DNA from: Cohnella candidum
Lineage (GTDB): Bacteria > Bacillota > Bacilli > Paenibacillales > Paenibacillaceae
Length of the DNA stretch: 64,000 nt
Direction of reading: 5' to 3'
NCBI RefSeq assembly: GCF_003713065.1
Contig: NZ_CP033433.1
Coordinates: 3,783,001-3,847,000 of the forward strand
Shown here: positions 17,901 through 25,235 of the stretch, in pieces
How the letters are laid out: each line of letters opens with the position of its first letter
Position numbering within the stretch: the stretch's first letter is position 1
Notes under the pieces: generated by a model
The model's input: the letters and a program-made list of their open reading frames with translations, nothing else
Databases searched by the model: none
Told to the model about the DNA's origin: nothing
Program-made: the position numbers and the translations under genes

Positions 17901-18241
17901 ATGGGATGGAACTGGGGCAAGTAGAAAGCGATCAGTTTTACGTCAGGCTGCACGAAATCGGACGAATATGGAACGTATTCGTCCGACTTTCTCTCCGCTC
18001 GGGCCAGCAGATCATGGATATACCGGTCTCGGTCATCTTGAAAGCTTCTGGCTGATTCGTCCGGATAGGCATCTTGATCGGCAAGCGAACTATACCAGAC
18101 CTGATAGGCATCCGTACGGTGCAGCAGGAAGCGAAAAGAACGAAAAAAACCGTTTTTCATCTTCGTTCTAAGGCGATGCGAAACAGGCAGCCGGAGATAG
18201 ATGCCCCTTAGGAGCTTTTTCAGCGTACCTTTTACGTTCAT
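14972..18241 (-). CDS. Trimodular glycosyltransferase: WbsX-like, GT4 and GT2 domains
   Basis: A 1089-residue soluble protein with three units. Residues about 70-430 match the WbsX/GH99-like family: [63 protein letters not shown] and [19 protein letters not shown]. Residues about 450-810 form a GT4-type GT-B domain ([57 protein letters not shown]). Residues about 815-1089 are a GT2 GT-A domain ([44 protein letters not shown]). ATG 18241 has AGGAGAGC upstream. Fusion of three catalytic folds suggests that several linkages of one repeat unit are made by one protein; specificities are unknown. Confidence 0.85.
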   Translation of the reverse strand: [1089 protein letters not shown]

Positions 18242-18269
18242 GTTGGAGTGCTCTCCTAACCGCGGAAGA

Positions 18270-19703
18270 TTAACGGATCCATCTATCGAACTTTCTCGAA
18301 ACTTTTTGCAACGATGAGGAGTTGATGTCGGTTACTTGCAACTGTATCTGTTGAATTTGCGTTTGCAATTGCTGAATCTGGGATGCAAGTTCCGAGTACG
18401 CTACGGTATTCTTTTTAATGATTTCAATAAACGCTTCCCTCACCTCAATCGAATCTGTCGTAACTTTCAATTCAACTTCCAATATGCCGGCTTCATCGTC
18501 GAATCCCGGCAATCGGAATATCATTTGCGGATCTTTGTTGAGACTTATAAAGTCCAGGCCGCGTCCGTCGCCGAGTTCCTCCACTTGAATCAAATTCTCG
18601 GTCGTATCCAGCTGAGCATCCGCGATAAGATCAATTTGCATTCCGTTTCCATCCGTAAAAGCAAGCTTACGGATAGAAATCAAGCCCGGTTGATCTATCG
18701 GGTCGATTCTGACAACTTTGCCGGAAGCGAGTGGAAAGCGAAAAGTTTCGTAACCTGTTGAGGGATCGACGTTTGCCGACAAGGAATGATGCTCGACGAA
18801 CGTTTCTTCGTTGAGCTCTTTCCAAAAAATTTGCAGCTTCGGCTTTATCGACGTCGGAAGCAGCAACCGTCTCCACTTTGAAACTTCGTTGTATACCCGG
18901 TCAATTTGAAACTGGACGGCGGAATCGTCGGCCACGCCATTTTTATCGGCCAGTTCCAGGGAAATCGAGTAGGCCTCGACGATGGATTGCGTGACTCGTT
19001 CAGAATTCGCCATATTTTCCAGAGATAGCAAATCCGACTTTTTGTGCCGCAGCGAAGGGTTGATGATCTCTTCGGAAATTTGATGAAAGTCAGCTTCGAC
19101 ATTCATGAACTTGCCGAGACGCTGAAGCTGAATAACCGGATTTTCCACGAATTTGTCGTATTGAACAACCAGCCTGGGAAATCCCTGCGAGAAATGGAGC
19201 GCCGACAAGGTGTACAATTGCCAAATCCCAGCCGCTTTTGAAAATTCAATTTCGTCCCGATTGGCCAAAGAAGAAGCCACGTCGATCGGATTACGAACGG
19301 GAATTACAAATTGCAGCTCGATATCCAGCCTTTTTAAGGCACGAATCCACAACGGAATCAATATCGACGTTCTGGGGTCCTTCCATCCCCACATGGATTG
19401 AGGCACAAAAGTTTTCTCGACCAGGGAAACGATCTGCTCTTCGAAAGGCTTGAACTTGTCCTTTGTCCACCATGAATCGTCCAGCGGAGCAGATGCATGC
19501 CATTCGATTCCCAAAGCCTCGAGAATTTCATCGTTCAACCGGACGATATTCTGGTGCTCCCAAAAGCCTTCTTTGTTATCTTCCTTTGCCTGAAGCAAGT
19601 CCACTTCCTCTCCGAAGTAGACCCCAAGAGCGTTAATCGCCCTGGCGATCAACGATGTACCGCTTCTATGCATGCCTAGGACGCAAATTGCTTGTGATCT
19701 CAT
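18270..19703 (-). CDS. Sulfotransferase-family protein with coiled-coil tail
   Basis: A 477-residue protein. The N-terminal domain has the PAPS-binding loop ICVLGMHRSGTSLIARAIN (residues about 6-24) and the FVIPVRNPIDVASSLANRDE 3'-phosphate-binding segment near residue 135 (R then S), both typical of bacterial carbohydrate sulfotransferases. Residues about 290-440 form a separate beta-rich region of unknown type, and the end (SQIQQLQTQIQQIQLQVTD) is a glutamine-rich coiled coil. ATG 19703 is used, with GAGGTG 9 nt before it. APS kinase is encoded 3.3 kb upstream in the same orientation, which fits PAPS-dependent sulfation of the exported glycan. Some relatives in glycan clusters are unproven as sulfotransferases. 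Confidence 0.75.
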   Translation of the reverse strand: MRSQAICVLGMHRSGTSLIARAINALGVYFGEEVDLLQAKEDNKEGFWEHQNIVRLNDEILEALGIEWHASAPLDDSWWTKDKFKPFEEQIVSLVEKTFVPQSMWGWKDPRTSILIPLWIRALKRLDIELQFVIPVRNPIDVASSLANRDEIEFSKAAGIWQLYTLSALHFSQGFPRLVVQYDKFVENPVIQLQRLGKFMNVEADFHQISEEIINPSLRHKKSDLLSLENMANSERVTQSIVEAYSISLELADKNGVADDSAVQFQIDRVYNEVSKWRRLLLPTSIKPKLQIFWKELNEETFVEHHSLSANVDPSTGYETFRFPLASGKVVRIDPIDQPGLISIRKLAFTDGNGMQIDLIADAQLDTTENLIQVEELGDGRGLDFISLNKDPQMIFRLPGFDDEAGILEVELKVTTDSIEVREAFIEIIKKNTVAYSELASQIQQLQTQIQQIQLQVTDINSSSLQKVSRKFDRWIR

Positions 19704-19727
19704 CAACCCCAACACCTCGGTTTTGCT

Positions 19728-21068
19728 CTATTTCCCTGACTGCACTTGAATTTCGACTCGGTTTTGAACGAGAAAATCCACGATCCCGGTACCTCTTGTT
19801 TCCATTCCTGTATAATGGAGCACCTTGAATGCATAATGATCCACCGCTCTGGCTACGTACATTCCGGTAGAGTCCACGATTCCGCAATTCAAAAAATAAT
19901 TGCCCGGCATGAGATTCGCGCAAAACGTATAATCGACGGTCACGGCAGTTCCCTTGCGGATGGATACGCCTTTCCCTTCTAGTGCCGACGTTGCCCCACC
20001 GAGTTCCAGGCCGCTTTCTGTTTTGATCAGCATGCCGAATCGCACGTCTTGGAAATCGCCGGTAAATTCCACCGTATAACTCCAAGTGTACCTTTCCCGC
20101 GGAATGAGAAGGTTAACCTTTTTCCCCTCCGCATTCCGGATTTCACAATGAACGATATCGGCACCATGGGATTCGTAGACAGTACCACTATAAACGAAAT
20201 GGGGATCGAACATAGAATCCATGGGTACGGATTCGGTTGCGCGGAGAGATGCCGCCAGGTTAGCATCTGCATCCTCCGAATAAGGGGATATCGCCTTCAA
20301 TTCTTCTCGCAGTCCAGCTTTTTTGTCTGCCGGAGCATGGACAAATTTTTGATACAAATTGACCACCGTCTTGCTGGGCCCAAGCAGGAGTTGCTCTCCG
20401 CCGTCCAACAATAAGGCCCGATCGCACAACTGCACGACCGTACTGCCGGAGTGGGAAACGAACAAGATCGTGCCGCCTTGCTGTTTGAACTCTTCAAGCT
20501 TGGCATAGCATTTACGTTGGAACAACTCATCTCCTACCGCCAAAGCTTCATCCACGATCAGGATTTCCTTCGGGACCATGGCTTGAACCGCAAAAGCCAA
20601 ACGGACCGTCATTCCGCTGGAATACGTTTTAATAGGCTGATCAATAAAATCTCCGATATCGGCAAAAGCGACAATCTCTTCATATAATGAATCCATCTGC
20701 TCACGTGAAAATCCAAGAATCGTGCCGTTCAGATAGATATTCTCTCGCCCGGTGAACTCCGGATTGAAACCACTGCCCAGTTCCAATAACGCAGCGACTC
20801 GGCCGTTCACCTGAATATCCCCAAATGTAGGAGTCAACGTTCCGGCGATCATTTGTAATAGTGTACTTTTTCCTGATCCGTTTTTTCCCACAATACCGAT
20901 GGTTTCGCCTTTTCTAACATCGAACGAAACATCCTTAAGAGCCCAGAACTCTCTATAAAATTGCTTATGACCTCTAAAGATTCCCTGCTTCAATCGGTCG
21001 ACAGGCTTGTCATAAATTTTATAACACTTGCTTACATCCCGAATTTGGATCGCAATCTCTGAGTTCAT
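19728..21068 (-). CDS. wzt: Polysaccharide ABC exporter ATPase with C-terminal glycan-binding domain
   Basis: A 446-residue protein. Residues about 5-240 are an ABC ATPase of the Wzt/TagH class: IVGKNGSGKSTLLQMIAG (Walker A), TYSSGMTVRLAFAV (signature in its modified polysaccharide-exporter form), KEILIVDEALAVGDELF (Walker B) and VSHSGSTV (H-loop). Residues about 290-446 are a beta-sandwich of the Wzt C-terminal type, which in characterised exporters reads the modified non-reducing end of the glycan before export. ATG 21068 has AAGGGGAT 4-5 nt upstream; a 7-residue longer form is rejected. It lies 27 nt from the permease gene and works with it. Confidence 0.92.
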   Translation of the reverse strand: MNSEIAIQIRDVSKCYKIYDKPVDRLKQGIFRGHKQFYREFWALKDVSFDVRKGETIGIVGKNGSGKSTLLQMIAGTLTPTFGDIQVNGRVAALLELGSGFNPEFTGRENIYLNGTILGFSREQMDSLYEEIVAFADIGDFIDQPIKTYSSGMTVRLAFAVQAMVPKEILIVDEALAVGDELFQRKCYAKLEEFKQQGGTILFVSHSGSTVVQLCDRALLLDGGEQLLLGPSKTVVNLYQKFVHAPADKKAGLREELKAISPYSEDADANLAASLRATESVPMDSMFDPHFVYSGTVYESHGADIVHCEIRNAEGKKVNLLIPRERYTWSYTVEFTGDFQDVRFGMLIKTESGLELGGATSALEGKGVSIRKGTAVTVDYTFCANLMPGNYFLNCGIVDSTGMYVARAVDHYAFKVLHYTGMETRGTGIVDFLVQNRVEIQVQSGK

Positions 21069-21095
21069 AGATATCCCCTTGGATCGCACTATGAT

Positions 21096-21908
21096 TTACA
21101 AAATGTCAGCGAAAGTTTTCTTTGTTTTTTGAAACCATACTAATCCTGCAAAGCTAATGATAAAGCCAATGAACAAACTGACGAACCACGACAACCAATC
21201 TGGCGTGTTTCCCCAAATCATGACGCGGCGCAAGTCCTCAACGACATACGTGAGAGGGTTAAGGACGTATAAGATTTTGATCCCATTAGGGATCGAGGAG
21301 ATGGGGTAAAAAATGGGACTTAAGAACATTAGTGCCGTTAGTCCAACCCCAATGATGTGCCCAATATCGCGTAGAAATACACCCAATGATGAAAGAAACC
21401 AGCCAATGCCCAAAGACATGAGCATTATAGGCAACAAAACGACGGGCATGAGAATGATGGTCCAATTGATGACGCCCGTGACAAATAATTGCACGATGAT
21501 CAAAATGAACATACTTATAATGCCCTGTATAAGCGCAGAACCTAAAAGCACAACGGGTAAAATCTCTAGAGGGAACACTACCTTTTTCACATAATTGACG
21601 TTAGTCAATATTAAACCGGGAGCTTTGCTTATCAGTTCGCTAAAAATGTTGAACGCGATTAGACCGCAAAAAATTATGAGAGCAAACTCCATTTTGCTTG
21701 AACTGCCGGCTGGCCAGCGCGCCTTAAACACGCCACTGAAGACAAAGGTATAAATAGAAATCATCAGTATTGGAGTAACGAATGTCCACAGAATGCCTAA
21801 ATAAGACCCCTTATATCTTGAGGAAATTTCACGTTTCGTTAATTGTAAAATTAATTCCCGATGTGACCACATCTGTCTGAAATGTAAATAGGGATTCCAA
21901 TCTTGCAT
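21096..21908 (-). CDS. wzm: Polysaccharide ABC exporter permease
   Basis: A 270-residue ABC-2 type permease with an N-terminal amphipathic segment (WNPYLHFRQMWSHRELILQL), the conserved KREISSRYKGSYLGILW region and about six membrane helices, as in Wzm/TagG proteins. It forms the channel that moves undecaprenyl-diphosphate-linked glycan outward, driven by the ATPase encoded next. ATG 21908 has AAGGAG 9 nt before it. It is the first gene after a consensus promoter and is more A+T-rich than genes further downstream, as is the segment up to about 25 kb. Confidence 0.92.
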   Translation of the reverse strand: MQDWNPYLHFRQMWSHRELILQLTKREISSRYKGSYLGILWTFVTPILMISIYTFVFSGVFKARWPAGSSSKMEFALIIFCGLIAFNIFSELISKAPGLILTNVNYVKKVVFPLEILPVVLLGSALIQGIISMFILIIVQLFVTGVINWTIILMPVVLLPIMLMSLGIGWFLSSLGVFLRDIGHIIGVGLTALMFLSPIFYPISSIPNGIKILYVLNPLTYVVEDLRRVMIWGNTPDWLSWFVSLFIGFIISFAGLVWFQKTKKTFADIL

Positions 21909-21956
21909 TTCTTATTACTCCTTGAATTTCCCATAATCGTTTTCTGAAGTGTTTCA

Positions 21957-21985
21957 ATTATACCATGCTGTTGATAGATTGTGAC
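21957..21985 (-). promoter_or_regulatory. SigA-type promoter of the wzm-wzt operon
   Basis: On the minus strand GTCACA (21980-21985) is followed after exactly 17 nt by a perfect TATAAT (21957-21962). It lies just downstream of the terminator that ends the previous operon and about 50 nt before the wzm start, so it probably drives wzm, wzt and the following glycosyltransferase genes. Confidence 0.7.
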
Positions 21986-22017
21986 GAATTTGGACAGCTT
22001 TCAACATTATCCAAAGC

Positions 22018-22046
22018 AAAAAACCGGTTCCTCATGGACCCGGTTT
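22018..22046 (-). terminator. Rho-independent terminator after the rhamnosyltransferase-like gene
   Basis: Minus-strand hairpin: an 11-bp stem (one mismatch) made of AAACCGGGTCC and GGAACCGGTTT with a four-base loop, followed by six T residues. It begins immediately after the stop codon at 22049 and separates the priming-enzyme operon from the exporter operon. Confidence 0.85.
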
Positions 22047-22048
22047 AA

Positions 22049-23023
22049 TCATTTCATGGCATTGGTAAATGCCCCGCTATCTCTTATTATCTTCACCCAT
22101 ATCTTCTGATGCATGCTGAACCTCTTACGAATATAAATCGGTAACATATAGTACCTTTTCCCGAATTGTAACCCAAAAAACTTCATGGTTAAGTCCAAGA
22201 ATAATACGGCAAACCATCTCCACGCCCTTTTCTCGACGATACCACGTAACTGAATTTTCAACAGATTTGTTCCTGTTTTACCGACTGAGGAATACGGCAT
22301 AAATCCTTCATTCATCCTCATGGATACGCCGTTATCGAAGAAACGCTTAAACTGCTGCATCAAAGAATAATTATGTGAATGCAAGACAACCGCCTCAGCA
22401 GCATAAAAAACGGAATATCCAGCCAAAATCCCCTTCGCCGCAAAGAACATATCCTCGTTAAAAATGACGGGAGCCGGGAACTGCCCCAACTCCCTGAATG
22501 TTTCTTTCCGCATGGCGGAACAAACATTTGAACAAAAAAATGCCTTAATCCCCAAAGATGCTATATCCTTAGCGCTCTTTTTCAAAGAGATAGATGGATA
22601 ATTGTATTCCCTCGACAACTGTTCCAACAGGTTGGCATTAGGCTTGGCGATTTGTCTAGCGTATGAACAACAAACATTGGGATCCGTCAACGGATTAATC
22701 AGGTTCTCAATAAGCTTCTCACCCGCAGGAATAGCATCTTGCGTCATGAACATGAGAATATCGCCTACTGCCTGTTCTGCAGCGTAATTCCGAGTTCCTC
22801 CGTGATCGAACTCCTCTTGTTCAATGGAAAACACAGTTGCGCCAAGCGATTTTGCCAATTCTGCCGTTCCATCAGTGGAAGAAGAATCAACGACAATAAT
22901 CTGAGCAGGGACCAGCGTTTGTGCCCAGAGGCTTTGTATCAAATCTTTTAATTCTTGACCTGCATTCCATGTCGGAATGATCACCGAAACAGTTAGTTTT
23001 GATAATGAATGTTCTTTAATCAT
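22049..23023 (-). CDS. Rhamnosyltransferase-like family 2 glycosyltransferase
   Basis: A 324-residue GT-A enzyme with [55 protein letters not shown] and [11 protein letters not shown]. The FDHGGTRN plus TQDA combination is typical of RfbN/RfbF-type rhamnosyltransferases, which use dTDP-rhamnose; rml genes are present in this cluster. [16 protein letters not shown] and [10 protein letters not shown] follow on the acceptor side. The start overlaps the cysC end by 8 nt. Base composition is distinctly A+T-rich compared with the core genes at the right of the window. It likely adds an early rhamnose to the lipid-linked primer. Confidence 0.83.
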   Translation of the reverse strand: MIKEHSLSKLTVSVIIPTWNAGQELKDLIQSLWAQTLVPAQIIVVDSSSTDGTAELAKSLGATVFSIEQEEFDHGGTRNYAAEQAVGDILMFMTQDAIPAGEKLIENLINPLTDPNVCCSYARQIAKPNANLLEQLSREYNYPSISLKKSAKDIASLGIKAFFCSNVCSAMRKETFRELGQFPAPVIFNEDMFFAAKGILAGYSVFYAAEAVVLHSHNYSLMQQFKRFFDNGVSMRMNEGFMPYSSVGKTGTNLLKIQLRGIVEKRAWRWFAVLFLDLTMKFFGLQFGKRYYMLPIYIRKRFSMHQKIWVKIIRDSGAFTNAMK

Positions 23024-23627
23024 TGTTCACAATTCCACGACTCTCTAAAAACAGGTAAATTTTATTTACGCTCTCCTCTATTGTAAGAAGGTCAGTTTCA
23101 ATAATTAATTCCGGGTTTTCAGACACTTCATATGGCGAGCTAATTCCGGTAAAATCCTTAATTTCACCTTTGCGCGCCTTTTCGTAAAGCCCCTTAGGGT
23201 CCCTTAGTTCACATGTCTCAAGGGGACACTTAACATAAACCTCGATAAACTCCCCTTCTTCAAAAAGTGCCCTAACCTCCTTACGATCTTGCAAGAACGG
23301 GGAGATAAAAGCGGAAATACAGATAACGCCTGAATCCACGAATAACTTTGAAACTTCACCAACCCTGCGAATGTTTTCTTTCCGATCTTCAGCAGAGAAG
23401 CCTAGATTTTTATTCAGTCCAAGCCTTACGTTATCGCCGTCCAAAACATAAGACTTCATTTCTTTTTTGAAAAGAAGAAGATCCAATGCGTCCGCTATCG
23501 TGGACTTTCCAGAACCGGAAAGTCCCGTTAGCCATATCACAAAGCTCTTATGTTTGTTTATTGTCCGCCTCATTTCTTTAGTTACTCTATAACTTTGACG
23601 CTTAACGTTATTAGCATTTATATTCAT
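23016..23627 (-). CDS. cysC: Adenylylsulfate (APS) kinase
   Basis: A 203-residue protein with the APS kinase pattern: [19 protein letters not shown] (P-loop, residues 31-49), [75 protein letters not shown] and FTGISSPYE. It phosphorylates APS to PAPS, the sulfate donor. ATG 23627 is chosen because family members begin shortly before the MNINANN/KRQSYR segment, although its ribosome site is weak; an upstream ATG at 23675 and a TTG at 23687 overlap the priming transferase gene. No ATP sulfurylase gene is near, so this gene is probably dedicated to glycan sulfation with the sulfotransferase gene downstream rather than sulfate assimilation. Confidence 0.88.
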   Translation of the reverse strand: MNINANNVKRQSYRVTKEMRRTINKHKSFVIWLTGLSGSGKSTIADALDLLLFKKEMKSYVLDGDNVRLGLNKNLGFSAEDRKENIRRVGEVSKLFVDSGVICISAFISPFLQDRKEVRALFEEGEFIEVYVKCPLETCELRDPKGLYEKARKGEIKDFTGISSPYEVSENPELIIETDLLTIEESVNKIYLFLESRGIVNND

Positions 23628-23664
23628 GGAATCCACTATTCTTCGCCACCCTGTCGATATATAT

Positions 23665-25071
23665 TCAGTATGCATTTCGGTTAACAAGTCCTTTATAAAT
23701 TGTCTGCCAGATGATTTTCAGGTCAAAAAGAAAACTCCAGTTCTCGAGATAAAACAAATCATGGTCGATACGATCCTTAATCGAAGTGTCGCCCCTAAGT
23801 CCACTCGCTTGCGCCCACCCCGTAATGCCCGGTCGGATATGGTGCTTCACCATGTACTTAGGAATTTCATCCTTGAATTGTTCAACGAAATATGGACGTT
23901 CTGGCCTAGGACCAACTACGCTCATATCCCCAATAAGAACATTAAAGAATTGCGGAAATTCATCTAGGCTGGTGCGTCGAAGGAAAGTTCCAAACTTCGT
24001 ACGCCGCGGATCGTTTTCAATGGTCCACTTAGTATCGGAGATGATAGAGTCGGAGACTCTCATGCTTCGAAATTTGTACATTCTGAAAGTTCTGCGGTTC
24101 AAGCCCATTCGTTCTTGGCTGAATATTATCGGGCCGGGAGAAGTCAATTTAATGCCAACCACAACAAACAGCATCAACGGGGAAGCTAGTATTAGTGCAA
24201 TTAGAGAGAACACAATGTCAAAAGTCCGTTTCAGCAGGCGATTGCTAATTTCATCCAAGGGAATATCGCGAACGTTGATCAACGGAATGCCGGCAAAGTT
24301 ATCGAAGAATGGGCGGGAAGGCAGCACGTCGAAGTAGTCAGGAATGATTAATGTCTTCACCCCTGCGTTATCGCAAAAAGCGATGATGCTCGCGTACATG
24401 CCGTGAGCTTCCAGAGGTAAGGCAATAATCACTTCGTCGATCGGATGCATGCGCAATGTTTCTTCCAAAGTGCCAATTTTTCCAAGTATCGGCTTAAAAT
24501 GTTGATGTTCGAACTCATGCTCTTCCCGTTTGTCGTCCAGAAAGCCATAAACCTCGTACCCCAACTCTGGATGCAGCAGCAAATTCTCGTAGAAGTTTCG
24601 GCCTACCGAACCCGCTCCAAGAATCAAAACATATTTCCGATTGTACCCCTTGCTCCGGACACGATATAGAAAAGTCTTCAATACATATCGGTAGGAAAGG
24701 AGAAACACCACATCAAGGATGAGAAACATGACCAGGAATTCCCGTGAGATATGTAACTCTTTCGCAGCATACAGTGCACTCAACAAGCCAAGGAAACTGA
24801 TGGAATGAACCTGCAAAACCTTCAGAATATCTGCCGAAAAGCTCTTCTTGCGTCTTGGCGTGTAAAACCCGACATAAAAACCTATTAATATTGAAATGAA
24901 AGAGTACACGGTACCCCACATGAAATAATTTCTGAAGGGTAACGTCTGCGCAGAGGGAAAAAGTCCACTGTTAAATTTGATCCAGAAAGCCGCGATAAAG
25001 ATCAGCAGCATGCAAGCAGCGTCTGCCAGTACATACAGTTGTGTAAGGAACCGCTGATTTTGGCGAATCAT
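23665..25071 (-). CDS. Polyprenyl-phosphate hexose-1-phosphate transferase (priming enzyme, WsfP/WcaJ-like)
   Basis: A 468-residue membrane enzyme that starts glycan synthesis by moving a hexose-1-phosphate from UDP-sugar to undecaprenyl phosphate. Four N-terminal helices (residues about 10-120) precede a CoA-binding-like domain ([19 protein letters not shown]) and a re-entrant helix, then the catalytic block [63 protein letters not shown] and [14 protein letters not shown] 25071 has AGGGTGATTCT upstream. WsfP of Paenibacillus alvei and Geobacillus S-layer glycan clusters has the same architecture; the choice between glucose and galactose cannot be made here. First gene of its operon. Confidence 0.9.
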   Translation of the reverse strand: MIRQNQRFLTQLYVLADAACMLLIFIAAFWIKFNSGLFPSAQTLPFRNYFMWGTVYSFISILIGFYVGFYTPRRKKSFSADILKVLQVHSISFLGLLSALYAAKELHISREFLVMFLILDVVFLLSYRYVLKTFLYRVRSKGYNRKYVLILGAGSVGRNFYENLLLHPELGYEVYGFLDDKREEHEFEHQHFKPILGKIGTLEETLRMHPIDEVIIALPLEAHGMYASIIAFCDNAGVKTLIIPDYFDVLPSRPFFDNFAGIPLINVRDIPLDEISNRLLKRTFDIVFSLIALILASPLMLFVVVGIKLTSPGPIIFSQERMGLNRRTFRMYKFRSMRVSDSIISDTKWTIENDPRRTKFGTFLRRTSLDEFPQFFNVLIGDMSVVGPRPERPYFVEQFKDEIPKYMVKHHIRPGITGWAQASGLRGDTSIKDRIDHDLFYLENWSFLFDLKIIWQTIYKGLVNRNAY

Positions 25072-25235
25072 AGAATCACCCTACATGATTAATTGATACT
25101 AATATTTTATCACGCTCCACGCTGGGCACATAGTGGAAGTTTATCCAATGTTCCACAAGATTCGCGTTTTTTCGTAGAAACCCGAGCCGTCATCTGTTAA
25201 ACTTTTTTTATCATCCAAACAAAAGGACGTTGAAA

